64,000 nt of DNA from NCBI GenBank assembly GCA_002104935.1, contig MCGT01000015.1, forward strand, positions 248,001 through 312,000, given 5' to 3'. The stretch is from Hesseltinella vesiculosa. Lineage: Eukaryota > Mucoromycota > Mucoromycetes > Mucorales > Cunninghamellaceae. Below are positions 47,581 to 59,735 of the stretch, in pieces. The notes beneath the pieces were generated by a model. That model did not search any database and was not told where the DNA came from. It worked only from the letters and a program-made list of their open reading frames with translations. Made by a program: the position numbers and the translations under genes. Positions within the stretch are counted from its first letter, which is position 1; each line of letters opens with the position of its first letter.

Positions 47581-50508
47581 TTACATAAAGTACATGACCT
47601 TTTGCAAATCAGGCTTCACAACAGCAAAGGTGGCCAATTGACGTTCACTGTCCATGGATTCACTGGTGGCATCGGTATCCGACCAGTTTTCACCTTGACG
47701 ATGGAAGCGAGCACGGGCAGCAACCAAGTCAGCATAGTAGGCGGGAGGACAGATGGACACAGCACGGGTGGCACGACCATAGATGTAGCACAAACGGTAG
47801 GTGAGTTCCTGCAAGGCATCGGGGGAGAAGTTGTTGTCGTCATGCAAGACGTGGTAATGGGTGGGACGCGACGTGCCTTGGAGACCAGCATGGGATTGCA
47901 AGTAAAAGTCGAATTCAAAGGGATGGACAATGTCGGTGTCGACGACGGTACCAGGTTGACAGTTGCCAGTGCGGTCGGCATCATTGGCTTGGAAGGGGAA
48001 GAAGCGGGCGTGATGGCGTTTTTGCACAACCACAAAGGTCAAAGCAGGCTTGTAGTTTTGATCCAGCGAGGTACAGGCGGCACGGATGGCGGCGACTTCG
48101 GTGTTGAGGACTTCCTGGAACTGACCTTCGGACACACCATCACGGTAGAACAACAAACGGGCAGGTTTGTTACCACAGCTTTGGTAGAAAGTTTTGAGCA
48201 TGTCCTTGACCATGGTGGCCAAGTCAGCAATCATTTCCGTGCGGTTGGCCTGGACGCGGATGGTGGAGGCATATCGAGATGCAAAAGAATCCATGCTGGC
48301 GGTCAAGGAAGCAATGGAAGGACGGTTCATGTCCCCAGGTGAAGGGTGAGTGACATCCGCGCCAAACACAATGGTCGGCTTGGACGAAATGAAGGGGATT
48401 TGGGCACCCTCCATGAACACGTTGACACCGCCGAGCTTCATGTTGACCTTCAAGCACACATTGGCACAGTATTGCTTCTTGGGTTCGCCGATGTGCTTGC
48501 TTTGCATACATTGGGTAGGCACACCAATGACTTTTTTTTAAAAAAAACAAACTTAAAATCCGAGGTTCGGTCTTTTGTTTTCTTTCTTACCAGTGTCGGA
48601 GACACGCTTGATTTCGGCATAGAGAGGCACACCAGTGTTGGGAAGAATACAGACAATCAATTGAGGCTGGGCCTTGGCAGCATTGCCGGCGCGGAGCCAG
48701 GCTTCCTTCAAGGTGCGTTCGATGTTGCCTTGGGGATCAGCGTTGGCAATGGGTGGGGCACGGTTGATGACGTTCTAAGAATGAATGAAAGAAAGTTGAG
48801 CCAAATACTGCAAAAAAAAAAAAAATAATAAAAATTACCAAACCAGTGTCAGAGAAGGTTTGGCACAATTCACGGATGAAGCGTTGAATGGCGGGAGGAG
48901 GCAAGTTGGGAGTGAAGTTGACAACCGACCAAGAACCGAGGGTGGCACCCTTGGCCACCTTCTTGCCACGCAAGTTCCAAGCACCGCCTTGGGGAGTAAA
49001 GGTAGCATCTTGGGAGGTGGGATGGTAAGAGATTTTGGGGGTGGGTAAGACACGGGCGTTAATGACAGCCATTTGGGGGTCGATGGTGACGCCGAATTCT
49101 TGCAAATAGGGGTTGTTCTTGTACTGCAAGAGTTGGACACCTTGGTTGATCTTGTTCGCCCGGACGTTGGGCTTTTGACAGGTGAATTTAATCATTTCGG
49201 CCGTTTGCTTTTCGTTCAGCTTCTTCATGTGGCGTTGACCAGCGACAACTTCACACACTTCCATGGGCAGAAAGACATCCTTGCGGACGGCAACACAAGG
49301 CAAGAAGGGGTAGGCCAAACGACGGTTGTAAGTACGAGCAAAGTGGTCAGCCACGGACAATTCTTCACCAGATTCCAACTTAAACATGGTTTGGTCGGCA
49401 GGGGAGGGGGTCAACTTGAGGATCTTGTACTTGAGGCGCTTTTCACCACGGTGAGTGATGACAATACGCAAGGTCTTGAGCACCTTTTCCAATCTTTGGC
49501 GATCACGGTCAGGCAGCCCACGGCGCAAGTCGTCGACCGAACGACGGCCTAAGATCTTGGCAGAGATTTCATGGAGAGGACCAGATTCATAAAAGGCAGT
49601 GGCCGACACATCAACGTTGACCATCATCTTGCCTGATGAGAGTAAAGAAATACGAAAAACATAAGCATATGAACATTGATTTTAAACAGGTATTCTACAG
49701 GTAACTTACCAACAGTAGGACGAGCAGATTGATAATAACCTTGCCATACTTCACATCCATTGGGCAAGGGGCGACTGCCTTCCGGAGTGTAGAAGGATCG
49801 GCCAACAGTACAGAAGCTGAGACTGGGAGAATAACGGATCAACACGTCAAGCACCATGATTGCTTCATGATAAAAAAAAAAAAACGAGAAAAACGTTAAT
49901 ATTCAGGGTGATTGCTCATACAAAAGTGTGGGAGTAAACGTAGGGAAAGTGAAACAGAAAGGAAATAAAAAAAAAAAAGGAGAGGGAACAAGGAAAAAAA
50001 AAAAACTCACCGGTCAAGCAGTTGTTGGTGATGGGAGATTTGCCTTCCACAAAGTTCTGTAGTTCAGTCATGTTGACTTGACCAACAGGGCGAATGTTCA
50101 GCTTGAAGAGACCACCATTGCGCTTTCCTTCTTGCAAGGTGACCTAGTGAAGATGGGGAAAATAAAGAAAATAAACAAAACGATGACTGATAAACACAAG
50201 AGACTAACATCAAAGGAAGATGCTCCTTCTTCTCCACATTGAAGTGGTTTGCTTGAAAACACATTGCGACGACCGTCAAAGATGACACGAGTTCCTTTCA
50301 AGAAAGCTTGACCAGGACCATCGACGAAACATTGCCATACTTTACGCAAGACCATGGGAGGAGCTTCAGGCAGGATTTGAACATCCAAATGTTGGATGTT
50401 TTGGGTAGGGAAGGACGTCATCTCAAAAAAGTTGGTGCGCACGCGAACAGGTCTACCGAGCTTGCCGGTTTCCTTGCGCATAACATAAGGCGTTAACTGC
50501 AAAGCCAT
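47581..50508 (-). CDS. AGO1: Argonaute
   Basis: Six minus-strand exons join in frame to 837 residues: 50508-50209, 50143-50011, 49862-49710, 49632-48839, 48774-48591 and 48530-47581. N, L1, PAZ (about 210-330), MID and PIWI (about 520-837) domains are all present. PIWI catalytic positions: Asp in VFGADVTHP, Glu finger in NRTEMIADL, Asp in FYRDGVSEGQ, and Asp (instead of His) in PAYYADLVAARAR, giving a D-E-D-D tetrad expected to be slicer-competent. MID 5'-phosphate pocket residues lie around QCMQSKHI..QYCANVCLKVN. The C-terminus MYFM is canonical for Argonautes. Role: small-RNA guided silencing. The acceptor of the last intron lacks a pyrimidine tract (A8 before AG). Codon use is highly biased, so strong expression is likely. 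Confidence 0.96.
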
Positions 50509-50649
50509 TGTTGTTATTGTTTGAAAAGAAGAAAAAAGAAGAAGAAAGAAAAAAAAAAAAAGAAAAACAAAGGGAAGAGACAGTTGTTATTCTGGCTTGG
50601 CCAATGGGGATCGAGGATAAGTTTGGCTGACATCTTTTTTTAATGATTT

Positions 50650-53600
50650 TCATGGTAAGGAATCCATTGATAAACTACGTTGTGATGAATAAAACAATGG
50701 TAATGATAAAGCACCTTGCTGGTGCTTGTTTTGAAGTAAAGGCATTCTTCCTAGCCTGCGATAGAGCAAATCGTCTGGCACGATGCGGATGAGAGACCCA
50801 ATAGGGATCGCCAGGAAGCCCAATCCCACACAAATAAGCCATTGAGAGGGCGAGATTGGCGAGGTTTGAAAAGCGCTGCCGCCATATTGCACAATCACAG
50901 TTTGACCAACGACACAAATCAAAATAATGACCACAAAGAAAGGATTCTTACTAAGACCTTCCAAAATATTAAATTCATTGTCTATACGTCGGCAGCTGCA
51001 AGAAAAAAAAAAAGGTTGTCGGTTGAACAATGAGATTTAAAAATAGATGGGTTTCTTTGACACCCCCCCCCTATTTTTTGTCTTACTTGAGTTCGTTGAA
51101 GATTTGGCAAAAGACAAAGGCAGTGAATACCATGGTTTGGAGGGTGGCGGGATCATCGACCATAAGAATGTCGGTGTACAGGATAGCAGGGATCATGATC
51201 ATTTGATAAAGGGCTTGGCCCAAAATCATTTTCCACATGGTGGGCGTGATGAGCGGGACAGACCGGGGCTCTGGTTGGCGTTGGAGCATGCGAGGGGTGG
51301 GTGGGTCGGTGGCAAGGGCAAGGGCGGCAAACGTATCCATGATCAGGTTGACCCAGAGCAATTGGACGGCGGTCAGGACCGAGGTTTGATCGTGGCTGGT
51401 CAAGGCCGACACCATGGTCAACAGCACAGCAGTGATGTTGACGGTGAGCTGGAACTGGAGGAATTTTTTCACCGAGTCATTGACACAGCGGCCCCAAGCA
51501 ATGGCGTGCACAATGTTGGAAAAGTTGTCGTTCATCAATAAAATGCTCGAAGCTTCTTTGGCAACCTCTGTGCCGGATTGACCCATGCTGAAGCTGACAT
51601 GTGCGGCCTTGAGTGCCGGCCCATCGTTGGTGCCATCGCCTGTCACCGCCACGATTTCGCCATGGTCTTTGAGGACTTGGATCAGCAGGCGTTTGTCGTC
51701 GGGGCTGCAGCGTGCAAGGACACGGAGGTGAGGAAGCAGACTGGAGCGCAGATCAGGTGACAGGCGGCGGAAGGACGCACCATCCATGGCCAGGTCACCG
51801 TATTGGTAGATGCCGCATTTGCGAGCAATGGTTTTGGCCGTGACCATGTTGTCACCAGTCACCATGCGCACACACACACCGGCGGTTTGGCAATCAACCA
51901 CGGCTTGCTTGACGCCCGCGCGCAGAGGGTCTTCGATGGCGAGCATGCCGACAAACGTAAAGCCGCCGGCGCTGACGAGGCTGCTCAAGGTATGTCCGTG
52001 AGGGTTGGTGTCCAGGTCACAGTAAGCCATCACAAGGGTGCGTAGGCTCTTGGCGCCGTAGCTTTGCAGGATTTTGGCCAGACGCTGGTAGTTGTGCTCG
52101 GTCATGGCGCGGGTGCAGATGGCATAGCGGTCGTCGGAAGCGTGTTGGTAGGTGTCGTCGTGCATGGACAGGATATGTGAGCAGTGGCTGAGCAGGACTT
52201 CGGCGGCGCCTTTGAGATGGACACGGTAGATGGTTCCGCTGGGCTGGTCAAGGCGGATGACGGTAGCCATGCACTTGGCCAGGGAATCAAAAGGAAACAC
52301 AGCCTCGACTGGCCAGCAGGCACGCAGGCATTCAAACGGCTCGCTGTCCAGGTGGTCGCGTGAAAACGTGAGCATGGCGGTCTCGGTTTTGTTGCCAACG
52401 AGGGTGGTGCTATCGTCGTGGGCCAGGCGGAAGGCGGTCGAGTTGACGGCGATGGCTTGGTTGATGAAGCAGCGGACAGGGAGCGGCAGGTGGCGGCGCA
52501 GATGGGCGAGGTCGACCAAATCTGGCCGGAAGCCAGGCGCATCCTTTGTGAATCGAAAGGACGAGCCCAGGGTGCCGGCGACCACGGTCATTTTATTCTG
52601 GGTCAAGGTGCCGGTTTTATCGGAACAGATGGTGGTGGCATTGCCCATCGTTTCACAAGCAGCCAAGATCCGTACCAAGTTGTGTTCTTTCAGCATGCGT
52701 TGGGTGGCATAGGCGAGGGCTATGATGTGAAAAGAGGAGAACGCGTTTGAGATCGGCCACGCCTCATTGGATGACTTACCTAGAGTGACGGCCAGGGGCA
52801 GGCCTTCGGGAACGGCGACAACCACGACGGTGACGGTGGTGATGAAGATGTGGGTGAGCTGGTCAATGATGTCCGTGACGGGTGGGTTGGTTGGGTCGTT
52901 GAGAAAGTCGAAGATGACACGCAGCGACAGCAGCATGAACAGCAGACCCGCCGCGGCCACGCCCAGCTTGGCGATGTGGCCAGCCAGATCGTTGAGTTTC
53001 TCCTGGAGGGGAGTCATTTCGGTTTGGACGCGCAAGGCCATCAGGGTACGGCCATGGAACGAGTGGGGGCCGACAGAGGTAACCATGTAGGTGCAGATGC
53101 CTTCAAGGACTTTGCTTCCGGACACCATGAACGGGTCGGCTGGCAGTTGGGTTTTTCGGGTCAAGCCGTCGACGCAGTGTTTCCAGTGGTCCTTGCGGAC
53201 GGCATCGGATTCGCCTGTGGCTGCGCTCTCATCACACTTGGTGCCGTGGCCTTGGATAAACACACCATCTGCAGGAATAATGTCACCTGGTTCCAAAGAG
53301 ATCACGTCACCAGCCTTGATGTCATGGATCGATACAATACATGGCTGTCCAAAGCGGATGGCCTAGGCAGAAAATAGATGAGATGGGGTTGTTGTTGAGG
53401 TGGACTTACATTGACGAAGCGGTCTTCTTTTTTGGCACTGAGTTTTCGGAATTGCTTTTCTTTCTGGTAGTCATTGACGCTGCCGATGACAATGACGAGG
53501 GCAACGGCAGCAATGATGGCCATACCTTCGACCCATTTGACTCCTGGAATACGGTTCCCGTTGACGTCCAAGTCCACAGCCGACATGTCTTCATAAATAC

Positions 53601-54039
53601 CCATGGTGAGTGAGATCAAGGCAGAGATGGTCAAGAGAATCTATCCAACATAACAAAAAGGGGGGGTGAGTCAAGTGATGTTGGTATGTTTGATGATGGT
53701 CGTCCGTACCAGAGTTTTGTCTTGAAAGGCCAGCCACATGAGTTGAAGCAGAGATTTACTGTGCATATCTGGTAATCGATTGGAGCCAAAGATACGTTCA
53801 CGGTGAGGGTCATGGGTGTAGGAGAGGCCATTGGTGAGACAGGAGTGGAGGCCGCGAGCGAGACCTTCGGGGCCGTCCAGTTGGGATAAAAAGGGGAGGT
53901 CTTTTTTATCAACCAGGTTGATGAGTTGTTGTACAGTAAAAGCAAAGGGATTGTGAGGATCGCAATGGGGTAAAGGAATGATAGTGTCTTGTTTTTCGTC
54001 TACAAGTTCGAAATCGTCGTATGTAAAAGCTTGAACCAT
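50650..54039 (-). CDS. PMC1: P-type Ca2+ ATPase (PMCA/Pmc1 type)
   Basis: Five minus-strand exons join in frame to 1040 residues: 54039-53710, 53640-53410, 53362-52780, 52719-51087 and 50995-50650. Features in order: N-terminal region, TM1-2, actuator domain with DESAATGESDAV, TM3-4 with the Ca2+-binding PEGLPLAVTL, phosphorylation site CSDKTGTLTQNKM, nucleotide-binding domain (VFPFDSLAKCMATVI, MVTGDN), hinge TGDGTNDGPALKAA, and TM5-10 with LLWVNLIMDTFAALALATDPPT. P2B pumps export Ca2+ from the cytosol; fungal members sit in the vacuole membrane. No long calmodulin-binding tail is evident after TM10; the last 35 residues are basic and Ser-rich. It lies 141 bp upstream of the Argonaute in map order, on the same strand. 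Confidence 0.95.
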
Positions 54040-54473
54040 TTTTTTTTTTTGTAAAATAAATAAGGGGAAGTTGTGAATACAAATAAATAAAAGAATGGAA
54101 TGGGTGGGGGTTATGTACAATAAAAAAAAGGAATGTCAATGGAACGAATGTAATGGGTTGCGTAAAAAAAAACAAGAAACAGAAAGAGGTGAAGAAGGAA
54201 AACAACAGCAGAGTTGGTAAGAAAAACAGTTTCGTGTTGTCCTTCCTCCTTTTTTACTGCTCCGCTTTCCTTTTTTGTCCATTTTTGGACGCCTACAAGG
54301 AGAAGCATAAAAAAGGGGGCGAATAATTAAATTTATTTACATTTGTTTAGAAAAAAAAAAAAGGAATAAATAAAAACAGGACAAGTAGGACGATCAAAAA
54401 GAAGAAGAAGAAGAAGAAGAAAAAAAGAGAGAATGGCCATTTCTAATCAGCATGACTATCAAGGCATGAGATG

Positions 54474-55343
54474 TCAAGTGAGAGAAACTGCATTGGGGTC
54501 GGCAAGATCGGCTGTTTCAAGGCTGACAAGAAAGCGACCTTTTTTGATGACACATGATTTGTTGCGGCGTAGTTGAAGGCGAGGGTGAGGCTGCAGATTG
54601 GTGGACTGGATGCGGCGTAATTCATGAAGAATGGGAGGCACGTGCGGGGAAGACGGATTGGTTTGCCAGAAACCGGAGTCCCAGATTTGTAAACGAGGTA
54701 GACTCTTGTTGGAACGCATGGAGCAATGGCGGCTGATGAGGGAGGATGAGGCGATGGATTGTTTTTCGTGAAGTATGGAGCCTAAATCTAGGTCTTCCAC
54801 GAGGTCGGCCAGCGAGTCGTTTAGAATGGCATCATCCAAAAATGCGTCGTCGTCATCCTCGGGCAGGATTGTGATGCCGGCCATATCCGCAAACTCCTTA
54901 GCCGTCAAATCTTCAGAATGAGTGGTGAGATTGGACACCATGGATAAATCAGAACCCGTATGGGCATGGCGAATGACAGGCTTGGACGACATGCAGAGAC
55001 TGTCCATCGACTGTGACACTGGGAAAGAAGGGCGGCGGAGGGTGATATTTGGGATCAACGTGTCGGTTTCGGCTGGAAGCGGCGTGGCTGGGGACAGGAG
55101 AGAAGACGACCGAGGCGACGCTGCAGGTGAAACAGAGAGGGCTGGTAATGGCATCTTGACTTTTTTTTTCTGCTGTTGGTAGCGTAGCCGCTCATAGTTG
55201 CTATCTTGTTCAAGGGGGGAGGTGATGATTGGATGGTTGCCATGAGGTTTAAAAATTCGAATCAGTAGCCGACCAAGTTGATGGCGGGCGGCCCTTGTAG
55301 GGTGTTTTTTGGCTTGTTTGGATGAGAAGACGTTCAGAGCCAT
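54474..55343 (-). CDS. Ser-rich protein of unknown function
   Basis: An intronless 289-residue frame. Basic N-terminus (KQAKKHPTRAARHQLGRLL), then Ser/Pro-rich segments (SVSPAASPRSSSLLSPATPLP), an acidic patch (PEDDDDAFLDDAILNDSLADLVEDLDL) and a C-terminal block with RRNKSCVIKKGRFLVSLE. A short KKGRF motif near the C-terminus is seen in other fungal regulators, but no family can be named. Many SP and TP pairs suggest phosphorylation. Its length, sustained open frame and start after a T-rich leader support a real gene. Confidence 0.65.
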   Translation of the reverse strand: MALNVFSSKQAKKHPTRAARHQLGRLLIRIFKPHGNHPIITSPLEQDSNYERLRYQQQKKKVKMPLPALSVSPAASPRSSSLLSPATPLPAETDTLIPNITLRRPSFPVSQSMDSLCMSSKPVIRHAHTGSDLSMVSNLTTHSEDLTAKEFADMAGITILPEDDDDAFLDDAILNDSLADLVEDLDLGSILHEKQSIASSSLISRHCSMRSNKSLPRLQIWDSGFWQTNPSSPHVPPILHELRRIQSTNLQPHPRLQLRRNKSCVIKKGRFLVSLETADLADPNAVSLT

Positions 55344-55595
55344 GGATCACTCTCTTTTTCAATCTATCTTGGAAGAAAAGGGAGCATAAGAAAAATAAAG
55401 GAAAAAAAAGAGAGAAAGAAAGACAAAAAAAGAAAAAGGCTTGAAGATTATGCAGGTCAATGCAGGCCGCAGTCTGAGTACCTCTAAAAAAATGCACACG
55501 CAAGCTTTTTTTTTTTTTTTTTTTTTCCTTCTGTCTTTTCATAACAAAAAAGCTTGTTTCCCGGCATCCCCATTGGACTCTTTATTCGATTGAAC

Positions 55596-56943
55596 ATGAA
55601 CGTCCTCGATCCTTCTTCGGTCATACAATGTATGGCCAAATCACTCCCAAACACTTTACAATCTTCCTATGATGGTTTGATGCTCATGGCCCATGCCGCC
55701 ATGCTCAATGTCGGGTTCAAATATGCAGGTTTAGGCGATGATGGCCGACAAGGTAAACCATAATGAACATGAAGGAAGAAGAGAATGAAGCTTCGATGAT
55801 AGAACCTGTCTGCATATAGGATTGTTGGAAACTGACCAAAACCTTAATTTTATTAGAAGGCGACGGAAGCCAAGAAAAATTACCAGATGCATGGAATCAG
55901 CAGGGCCCTCACGTTTATGCCATTCGATACAGCCACCCCCAGTCCAGCATGACATTTCTCATCAAAAGTCTCAAGCTAGCCGACAAATGGATAGTGCACG
56001 GCCTTGCTATCGAGGTAAACGACAACCGATAAAAATTGGCTACTCAACCTACGTCTTCAGGATAATAAAACGGCAACTTTGGAAATCGCCGCTGCAGATT
56101 ACACTTCGCCCTCGTTTTTCCCTTTTTCAGCGACTTCCGATCAGCCCTTGATCCATGGATTTATCTCCAGTCAGCGATTAAACGACTTGCTTGTACTGTT
56201 TAAAATCAACATCATCCAGCGCCTTATTCCTGGCCTCGTCAAGCCTGGTTATGAAGAAGAGTAAGTGGACCTCTTCTCTCTCTGGCCTCACCTTTTTTTT
56301 TTCCCTAGACAAAAGCACCCATCGTCTACTCCCGCTTCAAGTTCCGTGCCTCGACCACCAACCTTGCCCTTTTTCGACCCTAATGTGGTCCCGGACCAAC
56401 CTTCCACCATGTAATGAAGTAGAAGAAAAATAACCACATGGTCCGCTCTAAAAAAACCATTCTAGACCCAATCCTTTTAGTGTTGGCCAAGATGACTTGG
56501 ATCCATTAAGAGTGCGGCTTCCAGGGTAAGACTCTTGCTTGACAAGCCCAAATCCCGACCTCATTTTTCTCCACTCCCAGCCAAGGCGGCGGAATGTTGG
56601 TAGGACCTAACCATCCAATGTTTGGTCGCAGAGATGATGACCCAGCCGGTGTGTTTGGTGGTCCTCATGGATTGCCCAGGTAGCCCGAACAAAAAACCAC
56701 GTGTCCATTGATTCTTATTTTCTTGCTTGTTCCAGAGGTTCTGTACCTCCTGGCGCTCGATTTGATCCTATCGGTCCCTTTCAACCTCGCCCACCCCGTG
56801 GAGGTCGTTTCGGCAATCGCTTTGCAGGTGAACCTGACAATGATGAACTTCCTCCTCCCGTAAGTTTTATCCCCCCCCCTTTTTTTTTTCTACGGCTTGT
56901 TAATGATTTGCTTTGTTAGGGATTTGACAACATGTTCATGTAA
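55596..56943 (+). CDS. PI31-like proteasome regulator (PSMF1 family)
   Basis: Eight exons join in frame to 307 residues: 55596-55752, 55857-56014, 56061-56260, 56309-56410, 56466-56525, 56581-56679, 56736-56859 and 56920-56943. The N-terminal FP domain (about 1-150) contains YDGLMLMAHAAMLNVGF, YAIRYSHPQSSMTFLIK and LKINIIQRLIPGLVKPGYE. The C-terminal half is Pro/Gly/Arg-rich and ends in the PI31 pattern NPFSVGQDDLDPL, GARFDPIGPFQP and GFDNMFM. Role: modulates 20S/26S proteasome assembly and binds F-box proteins. Most introns are under 60 nt, and the last coding exon is only 24 nt. Confidence 0.88.
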
Positions 56944-57402
56944 ATTTTTTCTCCTGCATCATGTCGTACCTTGTAAATGCTCTACTCGACACAAATAAAA
57001 TAAAAAATAGCAATAATAGCGTACTCCTTCCTGCTCCACCTCAGCATTTGTCCTCGTTTGGCAATCTGAGTGCATTTATTTTTTGGATCCAGACCCCAGA
57101 TTTTCTGCGATTACCCAAATGGCGACACGTTTCGATTTTTGAGCCCATTTTCCCGAAAAAAGCAGACAAATGCTCCTTTGTGAAAAGTATTTTTAGCAAA
57201 ATAAAGCAAATCGCCTCGCCCATGAAGGGAACATCACCCAAAAAAGGCGTAGACGCACAGGGACGCAACTTCATGCGATTGGCAAACTTGGGCCATTCAA
57301 TGACCTGCACGTGCTTTGAAACCCCGGTTTTTTCAAGCTCAATTTTTTTTTCTTCTCTTCCTGTCCAGTTCCATTCATTCGTTTTTTTTTTTTTTTGTTC
57401 CT

Positions 57403-59437
57403 ATGGACAAACACAATCCTTCCTTTATAATCTTCTCAGGTGGCACTGCTTGTAATCATATTGGTAGGCCAAAATGAATGCATCTCAGATCTTTTGTTGG
57501 TATTGACTCGTATGAACCTTTTCCTGGTCCTCTCTCACGCAGCCAATGCCTTTCAGTCCATCACAGCCAGCGTCTGCTATGTTCTAGCCATCAGTGATAA
57601 TGGTGGCAGCACTGTAAGTAGACACTCGATCACAGTGGCCAATGGTGCTTGATGCATCATCGACATCCCAGTGATTGACTTTCTTTGCTAAATAGAGCGA
57701 GCTCCTTCGAATTCTTGGCGGCCCTGCCATAGGTGACCTTCGCTCTCGATTGACACGGCTGATCACCACCGACAGCACAGATGTAGTGGAAAGGCTAGCC
57801 ATTAAGGAATTGATGAGCTATCGATTGCCAAGCGATGGCTCAGAAAGCAGTATTCGTGAGGAATGGTACCTTATTGTCGACGGCAGGCACAAGTAATCCT
57901 TTTGGTACAGTCCTGATCGAATCATTGAACGCTGACCCTCCCCACCCCTCCCTCTTTTCTCCTTTCTATTTGTGCTGGCAAACTTTTATTAGGCTATGGA
58001 ATCAGATTTCTGTGGAGAAGAAGGAGACCATCCGCGGGTTCTTGGTAGCATTCAACAGTGAGATCCTGAAGCGCGCCCACAAACAATTCAACTTTCGTAA
58101 TGGATCCATTGGCAATTTCTTCCTGACAGGCGCTCGTCTGGTAAAAGCCCCCCTGACACCAGCCCTTTGCCTGTGCTGACCGTCTTGTCGCGTCTCGTAG
58201 TTCTTTGGCTCGCTGGAAGCCGCCATCTTCTTATTTTCAGCCATCACAGGCATTCGGGAACCTACCTATGTCCTGCCCTGCATCAATACAAACCACAGTG
58301 CCGCCATCGCTGGTAAGAACAGACAACCAAGACATCAAGCTCAATGCATCTAATTTTATCCCCCCCCCCCTCTCCCTCTGGAAGCCATCTTGGAAAATGG
58401 GCAAATCTTGCGCGGCCAATGTGAGATCAGCCATCCTGGGCTGAACAGTGACAAACATTGCAAGAGCGTCAACCCAATCGATGCCTTCTCCAAGCTGGCC
58501 ATGCCCAACTCTCCTGTCCAGACCGAAGACGAATCCTTTGATCGAATCCGCAACGACAACCTCGTGTTCTCCAAAACCGCCGACGACAAACTCGATTCGG
58601 CCATCCGACGCATCTACTACATGAACGAGTACGGCCAGGAAATCTACCCGCTGCCCAACCCCAAAGTCATCTCTCACCTGAACCAGCGCGACTTTTTGGT
58701 CTACTCGATCGGCTCCCTCTATACCTCCCTCTTACCCAACCTGATCCTGCGCCGCGTCGGCGCTGCCATCAGCCACTCGCCCTCACTGCGCTTCAAGGTC
58801 CTGATATTGAACGGCACACCCGACCGCGAAACCGACGGTTACACCGCCCTGGAATTCATCAGCACCATCACCAATGCCCTCAACGAAAGCCAGCTCATCG
58901 ATGCACGCCACAAGTACTACGACCAACATTCAGATCAACATGACACCCTCCTCACCAGCCATTACTATCCAAATGATGCCTACCCACGCCCCGTTGACCA
59001 TGGCTTCCGCCAATGGCCCCCACCTCCACCTGCTCCGTTGTGCACTCAGCACTTCCATACCGACAACTCCTCCTCCACCTCTTTGGTCCAGCACCTTCTT
59101 AAACACAATGGCTCCAGCTCCATCCCTGGCAGCGGCGCCTCGTCTCCCGGCTATCGCACCCCGCCTTTCCCACCCGAGCTCGTGCCCAACCTCCCGCCTT
59201 CCTCTTACATCACCCATTTAGTCTACCTCACCAATTCAAGCAAGTCGAGCACCCCTGACGTTTTTTTTTATTGACTGACCCTCTCTCGTTTTAGAAATCC
59301 CTGTGGATGTGCCAGCCATAGAAAACTTGGGCATCAAATGCATTCCAGTGCAAGGCGAGCTTTCGACGTCGGAGCCTCGGTATACAGCTGACACGCTACA
59401 GCATTTAATAGAGAGACTGTTGACGTCAAGTGATTGA
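57403..59437 (+). CDS. CofD/YvcK-like UPF0052 protein
   Basis: Seven exons join in frame to 528 residues: 57403-57463, 57543-57613, 57696-57892, 57993-58140, 58201-58312, 58385-59239 and 59295-59437. Motifs: FIIFSGGTACNHI, LAISDNGGSTSELLR (nucleotide-binding), LGGPAIGDLRSRL, GNFFLTGARL, LENGQILRGQCEISHP, YSIGSLYTSLLPNLILR and LILNGTPDRET. These are hallmarks of the CofD/YvcK family; the fungal branch (YNL011C-like) has no proven function. The start codon in exon 1 was chosen because MDKHNPSF leads straight into the glycine-rich loop. The last intron appears to use a GC donor (GCAAGT). A variable insert rich in His/Pro/Ser lies at about 380-470. Confidence 0.85.
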
Positions 59438-59735
59438 TTCCCCTTTTTGAATAAAATCAAATCGATCATCGAACGCTGCTAGACAATACTAGAAAACTCT
59501 GGAAGGTTGTCCTGGCACGGTTTCAGTGAGCCCAGTCAATGAATTGAAACAGGTTGCAGCTTTTTCGAATGTCCTTAGATGGCTTCTGAGGGGCACATGC
59601 TTGCGGCCGTGGCCTTAGCTCAATAATTAAAAAAGCATTTGCCATGGGTCATTTGGAAAAAAAAAAGAGGCTCCCTTTTTTTTATTGTTTGGCTTATATT
59701 CGCATTTATTTGCATTGGGATAGAACCTATGTGCA

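Noticed and set aside
47554..48342. 262-codon plus-strand frame opposite Argonaute
   Set aside because: Shadow of the highly biased codons of the Argonaute PIWI exon; Gly/Val-rich antisense composition is typical of such shadows.
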